Below, piece by piece: positions 1 to 5,441 of a stretch of DNA of 13,081 nucleotides. The stretch spans positions 1-13,081 of the forward strand of contig CAMZDU010000004.1 of assembly GCA_947305445.1 (NCBI GenBank). The letters run 5' to 3'. Every line of letters starts with the position of its first letter. Position 1 is the first letter of the stretch. Position numbers and translations under genes: made by a program. A model generated the notes under the pieces. It did not search any database, was not told the DNA's origin, and saw only the letters and a program-made list of their open reading frames with translations. Source of the stretch: an uncultured Selenomonadales bacterium (lineage in GTDB: Bacteria; Bacillota; Negativicutes; Selenomonadales; Selenomonadaceae).

Positions 1-262
1 CCACATTCACTTCTATTTCTTTTATTGTCTGACGCATGGAACGTATCCCGAACAAATATTGGATAAAAACGATTTTGAAAAGGCTGACAGGGTCAATGCC
101 CGGACGTCCCTTTTCACTATATAAGCCTTCTACTTCCCCGTAGATAAAACTGAAATCTATCGCCTTATCAATCGCTCGCAATATGTGATTTTCCGGCACC
201 AAAGCTTCTAAGCTGATTTTGACTTCCGCCATTTGTTTTTCTCGATTTTTCTTCCTATACAT
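1..262 (-). CDS. IS1182-family transposase, N-terminal part (cut by window edge)
   Basis: DDE-type transposase of an insertion sequence; only the first 87 codons lie inside the window and the rest runs off the left edge. The protein begins MYRKKNREKQMAEVKISLEA and contains the segment EKGRPGIDPVSLFKIV followed by IRSMRQTI. These are typical of the helical N-terminal DUF772 domain of IS1182/IS5-like transposases, which are usually about 400-500 residues long, so the catalytic residues are not visible. The reading frame is open from the ATG to the edge, with no frameshift. The start is fixed by a GGGAGG ribosome binding site just upstream, which is partly paired in a hairpin (separate entry). 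The gene is unrelated to the neighbouring cell-envelope genes and marks a mobile-element insertion downstream of rmlD. The IS1182 assignment is from recognition of the N-terminal pattern, not a search. Confidence 0.85.
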   Translation of the reverse strand, partial: MYRKKNREKQMAEVKISLEALVPENHILRAIDKAIDFSFIYGEVEGLYSEKGRPGIDPVSLFKIVFIQYLFGIRSMRQTIKEIEVNV

Positions 263-263
263 G

Positions 264-306
264 AAAAAGCACCTCCCAAGCTTATTTTACTTGATTGGTG
301 CTTTTT
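264..306 (-). promoter_or_regulatory. Hairpin sequestering the transposase ribosome binding site
   Basis: A perfect 10-bp inverted repeat, AAAAAGCACC (264-273) and GGTGCTTTTT (297-306), flanks a 23-nt loop. On the minus-strand transcript the 3' arm includes the end of the GGGAGGTGC Shine-Dalgarno sequence, and the stem closes one base before the ATG. Folding would hide the ribosome binding site. Such hairpins are a known way for insertion sequences to block transposase translation from read-through transcripts. The pairing is seen directly; the regulatory role is inferred. Confidence 0.6.
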
Positions 307-319
307 GTCTACAGTCTGC

Positions 320-351
320 GCCCGTCTCTTTTCTGAGGCGGGCTTTTTTTT
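320..351 (+). terminator. Rho-independent terminator-like hairpin, plus strand
   Basis: GCCCGTCTC (320-328) pairs with GAGGCGGGC (335-343) to give a 9-bp stem with one G-T pair and a 6-nt loop. Eight T residues follow (344-351). This is a textbook intrinsic terminator for plus-strand transcription. No plus-strand gene ends just upstream in the window, so it may serve a gene that preceded the insertion sequence, or shield the region from transcripts crossing the element. The rest of 352-508 holds no gene. It contains small inverted repeats (GCCAA/TTGGC at 356-380, GAGGC/GCCTC at 390-403, the palindrome AACGGCCGTT at 461-470) of unclear meaning. Confidence 0.6.
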
Positions 352-508
352 ATCTGCCAAGCAATATATTCCCATTTGGCTAAAGGCGGGAGGCTTACGC
401 CTCTTATGATAAAAAGACCTCCCAATCTACAAATAAACTGCGAGCACGATAGCACAAGACAACGGCCGTTATAATCGAAATGTCACGAAAAAAATTTTTT
501 CGCCGCGC

Positions 509-1351
509 TCACGACTTCAACTCAATCAAATATCTCTTAAGCGCGTCTTGCCACGTCGGCAGACGATTGAAGCCGGCCTCGTCCAAAGATTTTTTACTGA
601 GCCGCGAATTGAACGGACGCCGCGCAGGGGTCGGATATTCAAGCGTCGGAATGCCTTCGACTTCGACGTCGAGACCGGCCTGCTCGAAAATTTCCCGCGC
701 AAAATCAGCCCACGAGCAAAAGCCTTCGTTGGTCGCGTGATAAATGCCGAACTTGTCTGTGGCCGCCATATCCGCCAGCAACTTCACCAAGTCGACGGTG
801 TAAGTCGGAGAGCCGATTTGGTCGTTGACAACGCGCAAATGCTTTTTCGTCTCGCCGAGCCGCAACATCGTCTTGATGAAATTGTTACCGTTGATGCCGA
901 AGACCCAGCTTGTGCGCACGATAAAATGTTTGTCGAGAATCATGCTGACCGCGTCTTCGCCGAGGAGTTTGCTACGTCCGTAAACGTTGACAGGTTTTTT
1001 CTCGTCGTGCACTTCGTAAGGCGTGCGGCCGTCACCGCCAAAGACGTAATCGGTGCTGATGTAAATCATCTTCGCGCCGACAGTGCGACAAGCCTCCGCA
1101 ATCCAACGCGTGCCGAAACCGTTAACCGTCAGCGCAAGCTCGGATTCGCTCTCGGCTTTGTCGACGGCAGTATAGGCCGCGCAATGAACAACGGTATCCG
1201 GCTTTTTATCGAGAATGAAATTTTTTGCGCCGTCTTCGGTCGTCAGCTCCAATTCCTCCAGCGAAGGTGCAATAAACTCCACGTCGCGAGCCGTCAGCTC
1301 CTTTGCAAGGTCGTAGCCGAGTTGTCCCAAAATGCCCGTGATTAAAACCAT
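509..1351 (-). CDS. rmlD: dTDP-4-dehydrorhamnose reductase (RmlD)
   Basis: Last enzyme of dTDP-L-rhamnose synthesis: NAD(P)H-dependent reduction of dTDP-4-dehydro-L-rhamnose in the cytoplasm, supplying rhamnose for surface polysaccharide. The 280-residue product matches the usual RmlD length. It shows a Rossmann nucleotide-binding motif TGILGQLG (residues 5-12), HCAAYTAVDKAE (56-67), STDYVF (99-104), the extended-SDR catalytic pair YGRSK (Y124, K128) and RTSWVFG (146-152). The ATG at 1351 was chosen because AAAGGAG lies 8 nt upstream; an ATG 8 codons further upstream has no such signal. The other rml genes (A, B, C) are not in the window. The gene stands apart from the large operon, separated from it by about 585 bases with insertion-sequence debris. 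An AT-rich palindrome (486-502) follows the stop codon. Confidence 0.93.
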   Translation of the reverse strand: MVLITGILGQLGYDLAKELTARDVEFIAPSLEELELTTEDGAKNFILDKKPDTVVHCAAYTAVDKAESESELALTVNGFGTRWIAEACRTVGAKMIYISTDYVFGGDGRTPYEVHDEKKPVNVYGRSKLLGEDAVSMILDKHFIVRTSWVFGINGNNFIKTMLRLGETKKHLRVVNDQIGSPTYTVDLVKLLADMAATDKFGIYHATNEGFCSWADFAREIFEQAGLDVEVEGIPTLEYPTPARRPFNSRLSKKSLDEAGFNRLPTWQDALKRYLIELKS

Positions 1352-1380
1352 TTTGTAATCTCCTTTGCAAGACATTCAAT

Positions 1381-1434
1381 TAATTAATTCGTTGTGTTGA
1401 TTGGATATGTTGTACTCCCAAAACGAATTAATTA
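1381..1434. repeat. Perfect 13-bp inverted repeat upstream of rmlD
   Basis: TAATTAATTCGTT (1381-1393) is matched by its exact reverse complement at 1422-1434, with a 28-nt spacer. It lies 30 bases upstream of the rmlD start, in the expected 5' leader or promoter region. It could be a regulator-binding site, an mRNA leader hairpin or the ends of a small mobile-element remnant; the sequence does not decide. A second, shorter perfect hairpin, CCGTTC/GAACGG (1437-1451), lies next to it. I found no convincing -35/-10 pair for rmlD here. Confidence 0.5.
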
Positions 1435-1527
1435 CTCCGTTCGATGAACGGTTTGTTTAGTGAATGGTGAGTAATTTTTTTCGTACATGTTCAACATCTC
1501 CGACACGATTGCGACATAATTTTTGTT
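1432..1527 (-). pseudogene. Possible 3' fragment of an interrupted coding sequence
   Basis: Immediately beyond the presumed right end of the TnpB-type element (1528), the minus strand stays open for about 31 codons and ends with TAA at 1432. It would read NKNYVAIVSEMLNMYEKNYS and so on, in the same frame as the end of the element. No start codon with a ribosome binding site supports an independent gene. It may be the tail of a gene the element inserted into, or chance. No family was recognised. Confidence 0.2.
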
Positions 1528-1700
1528 GTGAACTGCTCGCCGCCTAAAGAGGCGGGAGCTTCCTGAATCAACGAGGTAGCGCATATGCGTCTTATTTCCT
1601 CTCATACAGGCTTTACTTCCCGTAGTCCCTACGGTAGTTGTGATTTGTCTGCTTAGCTGACTTCGCACATGTTACATCCCGAATGGTCACGGGAAAGAGA
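1528..1700 (-). ncRNA. Candidate omega-RNA (TnpB guide RNA scaffold)
   Basis: The right-end 170 bases of the decayed TnpB element fold into at least three perfect or near-perfect stems (1535-1559, 1620-1634, 1677-1694). The strand ends at GTTCAC, after which the flanking DNA (1527 downward, minus strand) would act as the guide in a live element. An open frame from GTG 1668 crosses this region and reads ITTTVGTTGSKACMRGNKT, resembling the low-complexity tail often read through the omega-RNA in tnpB C-termini. Whether it is transcribed is unknown. A weak promoter-like pair, TTGGTT and CATAAC with 17-nt spacing, lies just upstream on the minus strand. Confidence 0.4.
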
Positions 1701-1830
1701 GGATAATCACAAAACCCTTATCGTACCTGCTGGGAGCTTACTGTCTTGGTTTTCGACGTTTCAGACTCCGTGAAGATTGTAGTACAACAATCTATAAGTT
1801 TTTCGCAGGTCTTCTCCTTTCCTTGTTACT
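1528..1830 (-). mobile_element. Decayed IS200/IS605 (TnpB-type) element with omega-RNA-like right end
   Basis: On the minus strand this stretch ends in a hairpin built from GCTC+CCGCC and GGCGG+GAGC (1535-1559), preceded by GATTCAGGAA and followed by CAGTTCAC. That is the usual form of the right end of IS200/IS605-family elements carrying tnpB, whose last 100-200 nt encode the guide (omega) RNA. More hairpins lie upstream: CCGTAG/CTACGG (1620-1634), TCCCG/CGGGA (1677-1694) and GATTGT/ACAATC (1775-1792). No intact TnpB frame remains. A short frame behind AAAGGAG (1814-1820) would begin at CTG 1808 and read LRKTYRLLYYNL, faintly like the start of TnpB proteins, before a stop. It is probably an internally deleted or non-autonomous copy. 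The family call rests on pattern recognition; the left boundary is uncertain. Confidence 0.5.
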
Positions 1831-1871
1831 TGTTATGCTAATTTTATCACAAAGAACCAATAATGTCTACG

Positions 1872-1916
1872 CAAAAGCGCGATTCATCCCACCGCGCGGC
1901 GGGGGAATGAATCGCG
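1872..1916 (-). terminator. Terminator hairpin at the end of the LPS operon
   Basis: On the minus strand, CGCGATTCAT(T)CCC pairs with GGGATGAATCGCG: a 13-bp stem with a single bulged base, arms 1903-1916 and 1878-1890. It begins about 20 nt after the stop codon of the LtaS-like gene. The following T run is short (GCTTTTGC), so efficiency is uncertain, but position and stem strength fit a transcription end for the nine-gene operon. Confidence 0.6.
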
Positions 1917-1936
1917 AGAGAAGGTTAAAAAATTTT

Positions 1937-3931
1937 TCACTCGTTAACCGCGTCGCCGAAGAACAATCCCTTTGTGATAATCCACCAGGCAACCGTCCGC
2001 ATTGCGCCGATAATCTGCGTCGCCTGTTCACGTTCGCTCGTCAAGTTCACGTCGTTAAGTTCGTTGGAAGCAACGTGCGGCAAAAGTTCCACGTCGTCCG
2101 AATCAATTTGCCCGGCAACTTTCGACGTGAGGAAAGTCGAGTTGTTGAAGCCGACGCCGTCGCTGTTAAAGAGGCTCGGCGCGATTGAATAGTAGGCAAA
2201 ATCTTTCGGCGCAATGAGTTCAATCAACGTCGGCACGATTGATATGTGGTCGCCCACAACGTCCGGCGGAAGAATATTTTTCGTGATGCCCGCGCCGTAG
2301 ATAACAAAGGGCACGCTCTGATTTTCAAATATCGTCGGGTGAGTTGACGGGTCACAGCGCACGGCATGGTCGCCCGTGACGACAAAAATACTTTCGGGAA
2401 ATTTTTTGCTTACTTTGCGGACAAAATTCGTGATAACTTCGTCCATGTACCAATAGTGCCCAAGCTCGACGGCCAACTGATTCACGTCGTCAACGTTTGG
2501 AAATTTTTTCAACTTCTCAATCGTCGCGTTCAAGTCGAAACCTTCGGCCGCAAGGTCGAGATTATACGGCGGGTGATTGGTCGTCGTCATAATCAGATGA
2601 ACAGTCGGCGGCTCGCCCTCCAGATGAGCAAGCAACGCGTTGAATAAATTTTCGTCCTTCGTGCCCCAAGTCGTCTGCTTTGGCGCGTTGTAATCGGGAC
2701 AGCCGTAAAAATTGTCAAAGCCTTGCGCCAGAGACATTTTTCCAATCGAATCCCAACCGGGCATTCCGCCATACCAAAAGTCGACTTTGTAACCGAGTTC
2801 TTTGAAGGGCGCGGCCATGGACGTGATATAAAGTTTGTCGTACGTGCGAGCCTGGTAGTTGACTTTGATGTTGACGTCGGGCAAGCCGGTGACGAGGCCG
2901 GTTATCGCCGTGGACGTGAAGTCGCCGTTTGGCATAAAGTTGCGGCTGTAATAACATTTGTCCTCCGCGATAAGTGATTTGATTCCTTCGGCAACCAAAA
3001 GTTCGTCGTACTTGCCGAGCATGGGCCACTGCATGAAAGTTTCGCCGAGGATTATAAAAATATGTTTGGGCGTCGCGATTCGTTGACCGGCGGCTTTGCG
3101 CTCGAGATACGGCGCAAGATTTTTTTCGGTGAGATTTTTATTGACGGCGACAATTTGCGCGGACTCAAAAATTTTATTCGGGTCGACGCCGGAAATTTCG
3201 CCGGCCTCCATGCGCTTGGCCATCGCCCGCGCACGATAGAGAGCTTGCCCGTCGTCGAGTATGCACTCGTTTAAAAAGTCGTCGGAAGTGACGGCGGCGT
3301 TCTCCCAATTAATTCCGCCGCCATAAGTAAAACTTCCGCCGAAGCGCACGAACAATCCGAACAAAAAAATTCCCGCGACGAGTAACGCGCCGAAGCCGAC
3401 AATTTTAAATTTGCCGTCGAGCGCGGGCAACGGGATTGTCTTTATCAGCAACAGCCGACTTAGCACCGCGATACAGGCAAGAGTCAAAACTATCGCGGCC
3501 AAAAATCTCCAAAGTATGCCGTACTCCTGGAACATGGTGACGATTATTGACCATAAGTCGTCGTGGAAACCCTGCACCACTTCCAGCCCGAAGTTTGATT
3601 GAAACGCTCGATAATATGGAAATCTCAGCATGAACAGCAACGAAAATATCAGCGAGGCCACAATCCCGACGAGCAATCTCAACCGCGAGCGCAAGCCGAC
3701 AATCGTCACGAGGACAAACGAAATCAGCGTGACTGCGCCGGCCGTCTTCAAGCTGAGCCGCAAGCCCGCAAACATTGCCGTCATGATTTGCGCCGAGCCC
3801 GTCTCCGCGCCCATGTAATTCGACATTAAGAAGATAAACAGTCCGCGATAAATTTCCAGCAGTATCAGCACGAAGACGAACAGCCGCAAGTCGCGCTGCA
3901 CGCCGTCGAAAAAATTTTTTAGGAACTTCAG
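1937..3931 (-). CDS. LtaS-like membrane phosphoglycerol/phosphoethanolamine transferase (sulfatase fold)
   Basis: Membrane enzyme of the alkaline phosphatase/sulfatase superfamily, like lipoteichoic acid synthase LtaS. About five N-terminal membrane helices (within residues 15-200) precede an extracytoplasmic catalytic domain (about 285-600). Metal and catalytic sites are visible: E297 in IILGETF, a likely nucleophile T339 in GDFTSTA, NHPPY with H453 (matching the NHFPF motif of LtaS) and TGDH with D521/H522. In a diderm with LPS the acceptor is more likely LPS core or another envelope glycan than true lipoteichoic acid, but this is inferred. The start was chosen at CTG 3931: AGGAGG lies exactly 8 nt upstream and the added residues (KFLKNFFDGV) extend the amphipathic N-terminus. 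The first conventional start in frame, GTG 3901, has no ribosome binding site. The length becomes 664 residues. Last gene of the operon, 12 nt after the heptosyltransferase gene. Confidence 0.8.
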   Translation of the reverse strand: MKFLKNFFDGVQRDLRLFVFVLILLEIYRGLFIFLMSNYMGAETGSAQIMTAMFAGLRLSLKTAGAVTLISFVLVTIVGLRSRLRLLVGIVASLIFSLLFMLRFPYYRAFQSNFGLEVVQGFHDDLWSIIVTMFQEYGILWRFLAAIVLTLACIAVLSRLLLIKTIPLPALDGKFKIVGFGALLVAGIFLFGLFVRFGGSFTYGGGINWENAAVTSDDFLNECILDDGQALYRARAMAKRMEAGEISGVDPNKIFESAQIVAVNKNLTEKNLAPYLERKAAGQRIATPKHIFIILGETFMQWPMLGKYDELLVAEGIKSLIAEDKCYYSRNFMPNGDFTSTAITGLVTGLPDVNIKVNYQARTYDKLYITSMAAPFKELGYKVDFWYGGMPGWDSIGKMSLAQGFDNFYGCPDYNAPKQTTWGTKDENLFNALLAHLEGEPPTVHLIMTTTNHPPYNLDLAAEGFDLNATIEKLKKFPNVDDVNQLAVELGHYWYMDEVITNFVRKVSKKFPESIFVVTGDHAVRCDPSTHPTIFENQSVPFVIYGAGITKNILPPDVVGDHISIVPTLIELIAPKDFAYYSIAPSLFNSDGVGFNNSTFLTSKVAGQIDSDDVELLPHVASNELNDVNLTSEREQATQIIGAMRTVAWWIITKGLFFGDAVNE

Positions 3932-3945
3932 CTTGGCTACCTCCT
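3929..3945 (-). promoter_or_regulatory. Ribosome binding site pointing to a CTG start codon
   Basis: A full AGGAGG (3940-3945) stands 8 nt before CTG (3929-3931) on the minus strand and overlaps the TAG stop codon of the upstream gene (3944-3946). No ATG, GTG or TTG is in frame nearer than GTG 3901, about 38 nt from this signal. This suggests a rare CTG start with translational coupling. A sequencing or assembly error changing ATG to CTG is an alternative. Confidence 0.6.
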
Positions 3946-4972
3946 AGCTCATTGACGCGATTTTGTTTTCGACGAAGCTGACGGGAATTTTTTCCAGGCA
4001 AATTTCGTTCTTTGGGCAGGCGCGTTTCCAACAACCTTTGCACGGCCGTTCGACTTCGATTGCGTGTTCAATCTGGCCGAAGGGACCGTTGCGCGAGGCG
4101 TTCGTCGGACCCATAAGCATAATTGTCCGCACGCCGAGAGCCGAGCCGAGGTGTACCGGTCCGGTATCGCCGCCGATTACAAGACGCGAACTTCTTAGAA
4201 CGTGTGCAAGCTGTGCTATATTCGTGCGGTTGATTAAATTAATCGGCGGGATACTCATCTTGGCTTCAATCTCCTGGGCTCGTTGCTCGTCCAAATCGCC
4301 GCTGCCGACCAGAACCGGCACGACCGCCAGTTCGTAAAACCAATCGCCCAGCGCGGCAAAATTTTCTGTCGGCCAGCGTTTGTTAGGCCAATTCGCGCCG
4401 ACGACGAACACAACGAACGGATTGCCCTCGCGCAGTCCGGCCTGATCCATAATCGCCCGCGCTTTTTCAGAATCGGCGACGGGGACTTGAATCGGGAAGC
4501 GGACGTTGCCGACGACGCAACCGACTGCCCGCGCCGTGTCAAGGTAGCGTTCGACGATATGACCTTCCGAATTTTCGCCGACAACGGGTTTGGAAATTTT
4601 GTCGCTGAGTTCGCGCATGTTGCAAATGCCGAGCTTGATATTAGACTTGGCGAAGAAAGCAATCGCCGCCGATTTGAACAGCCCTTGCAAGTCAAGCACC
4701 GCATCGTAGCTCTGCTCCTGCAGTTCGTGCTTGAACGGGAAAAATTCGCGCATGAAACCTTTCAGCGAGCGGAAATCTTTTTTCTTGAACAGCAAAATTT
4801 TGTCAATGCACGGATTCATTTTGAGCAGGTCAAGCGAAGGCGGCTCAACCACCCACGTGACTTTTGCTTCGGGAAAAGTTTCTTTTATCGCGTAGCTGAC
4901 GGGCAAGGCGTGAATTACGTCGCCCATTGCGCTGAGTTTTACTATCAGTACGTTCTGTAAATCATCGTTCAT
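3944..4972 (-). CDS. waaC: LPS heptosyltransferase, family GT9 (WaaC-like)
   Basis: Transfers L-glycero-D-manno-heptose from ADP-heptose to the LPS inner core at the cytoplasmic face of the inner membrane. The 342-residue protein fits family GT9 (usually 320-350). The N-terminal half has VKLSAMGDVIHALP (11-24) and DLQGLFKSA (94-102), the form seen in heptosyltransferase I. The C-terminal half has the ADP-heptose site GANWPNKRWP (192-201), GGDTGPVHL (267-275) and GPTNASRNGP (288-297). Four cysteines near the end (311, 314, 319, 325) form a Cys cluster often seen in GT9 enzymes of Firmicutes. The ATG follows GGTGA. The gene starts inside the last codons of the adenylyltransferase gene (11-nt overlap), consistent with making and using ADP-heptose together. 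Assignment to heptosyltransferase I rather than II is likely but not certain. Confidence 0.87.
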   Translation of the reverse strand: MNDDLQNVLIVKLSAMGDVIHALPVSYAIKETFPEAKVTWVVEPPSLDLLKMNPCIDKILLFKKKDFRSLKGFMREFFPFKHELQEQSYDAVLDLQGLFKSAAIAFFAKSNIKLGICNMRELSDKISKPVVGENSEGHIVERYLDTARAVGCVVGNVRFPIQVPVADSEKARAIMDQAGLREGNPFVVFVVGANWPNKRWPTENFAALGDWFYELAVVPVLVGSGDLDEQRAQEIEAKMSIPPINLINRTNIAQLAHVLRSSRLVIGGDTGPVHLGSALGVRTIMLMGPTNASRNGPFGQIEHAIEVERPCKGCWKRACPKNEICLEKIPVSFVENKIASMS

Positions 4973-5441
4973 GATTGGTCACCGTTAAAATTTTTCCTAC
5001 AATGTTTGTCGTCGAGCGGCCGGCAAGCAAATTCACCAACTCAACGCGGCCGCCGAATCGTTGCACAATTTGCGCTTCGGGCAGTGTCGCCAAAGTGTAA
5101 TCGCCGCCTTTTACGTAGACGTTCGGCTTGACTTCGGAGATTAAACTTTCTGCGGTTTGTTCGCCGAAAAAAATCACGTGGTCGACGGGCTTCAGCGCAA
5201 GCAAAACTTCTGCGCGGTCGTCTTGATTGTTAATCGGTCGGGACGCGCCTTTGAGTCGGCGAACGGATTCATCGGTGTTTAGTCCGACAATCAGCACGTC
5301 GCCGAAACTTTTTGCAGTCGTAAGATAGCGGACGTGCCCCGCGTGAATTATGTCGAAGCAACCGTTCGTGAAGACGAGCCGCTTGCCCTGCCGCTTGAGT
5401 TCGTCGCAAAAATTCGCGGCGTCTTTTCTGTCAATCATCAT
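4962..5441 (-). CDS. rfaE2: D-glycero-beta-D-manno-heptose 1-phosphate adenylyltransferase (RfaE domain II / HldC)
   Basis: Couples ATP to heptose 1-phosphate to give ADP-D-glycero-beta-D-manno-heptose, the precursor of LPS core heptose. The 159-residue protein is a single nucleotidyltransferase domain: TNGCFDIIHAGHVRYL carrying the HxGH motif (HAGH, 33-36), GLNTDESVRRLKG (53-65), YVKGGDY (109-115) and GRSTTNIV (141-148). These match the C-terminal half of E. coli HldE. Here the enzyme is split, with the kinase half encoded two genes upstream. The start at ATG 5441 forms an ATGA overlap with the stop of the STAS-kinase gene and has AGGAG 10 nt upstream. An upstream in-frame extension to 5483 lies inside the previous gene and is not needed. 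Confidence 0.92.
   Translation of the reverse strand: MMIDRKDAANFCDELKRQGKRLVFTNGCFDIIHAGHVRYLTTAKSFGDVLIVGLNTDESVRRLKGASRPINNQDDRAEVLLALKPVDHVIFFGEQTAESLISEVKPNVYVKGGDYTLATLPEAQIVQRFGGRVELVNLLAGRSTTNIVGKILTVTNHER

Noticed and set aside
461..476. Palindrome AACGGCCGTT followed by TATAAT as a plus-strand promoter
   Set aside because: No -35 box at suitable distance and no plus-strand gene downstream; it points into the 3' end of rmlD.
486..502. AT palindrome after rmlD as its terminator
   Set aside because: The stem is almost purely A-T and no separate T run follows on the rmlD transcript, so it is not a convincing intrinsic terminator.
548..1345. Long open frame on the plus strand opposite rmlD
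   Set aside because: Antisense shadow of rmlD. It has no ribosome binding site or recognisable motif, and its composition is arginine/valine-rich as expected from the complement of a real gene.
1432..1668. 78-residue minus-strand frame starting at GTG as an independent gene
   Set aside because: It crosses the omega-RNA-like hairpins and the presumed element end, has no ribosome binding site and no known domain. Better explained as read-through of element debris.
1528..1830. Group II intron or riboswitch as the explanation of the hairpin-rich stretch
   Set aside because: No group II boundary or domain V-like sequence and no riboswitch core recognised; the right-end hairpin and GTTCAC terminus fit an IS200/IS605 element better.
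4283..4960. Long plus-strand frame opposite the heptosyltransferase gene
   Set aside because: Shadow of a well-supported GT9 gene; no start signal and no family resemblance. The same holds for the frames opposite the heptose kinase (6965-7648) and the ArnT-like gene (8916-9569).
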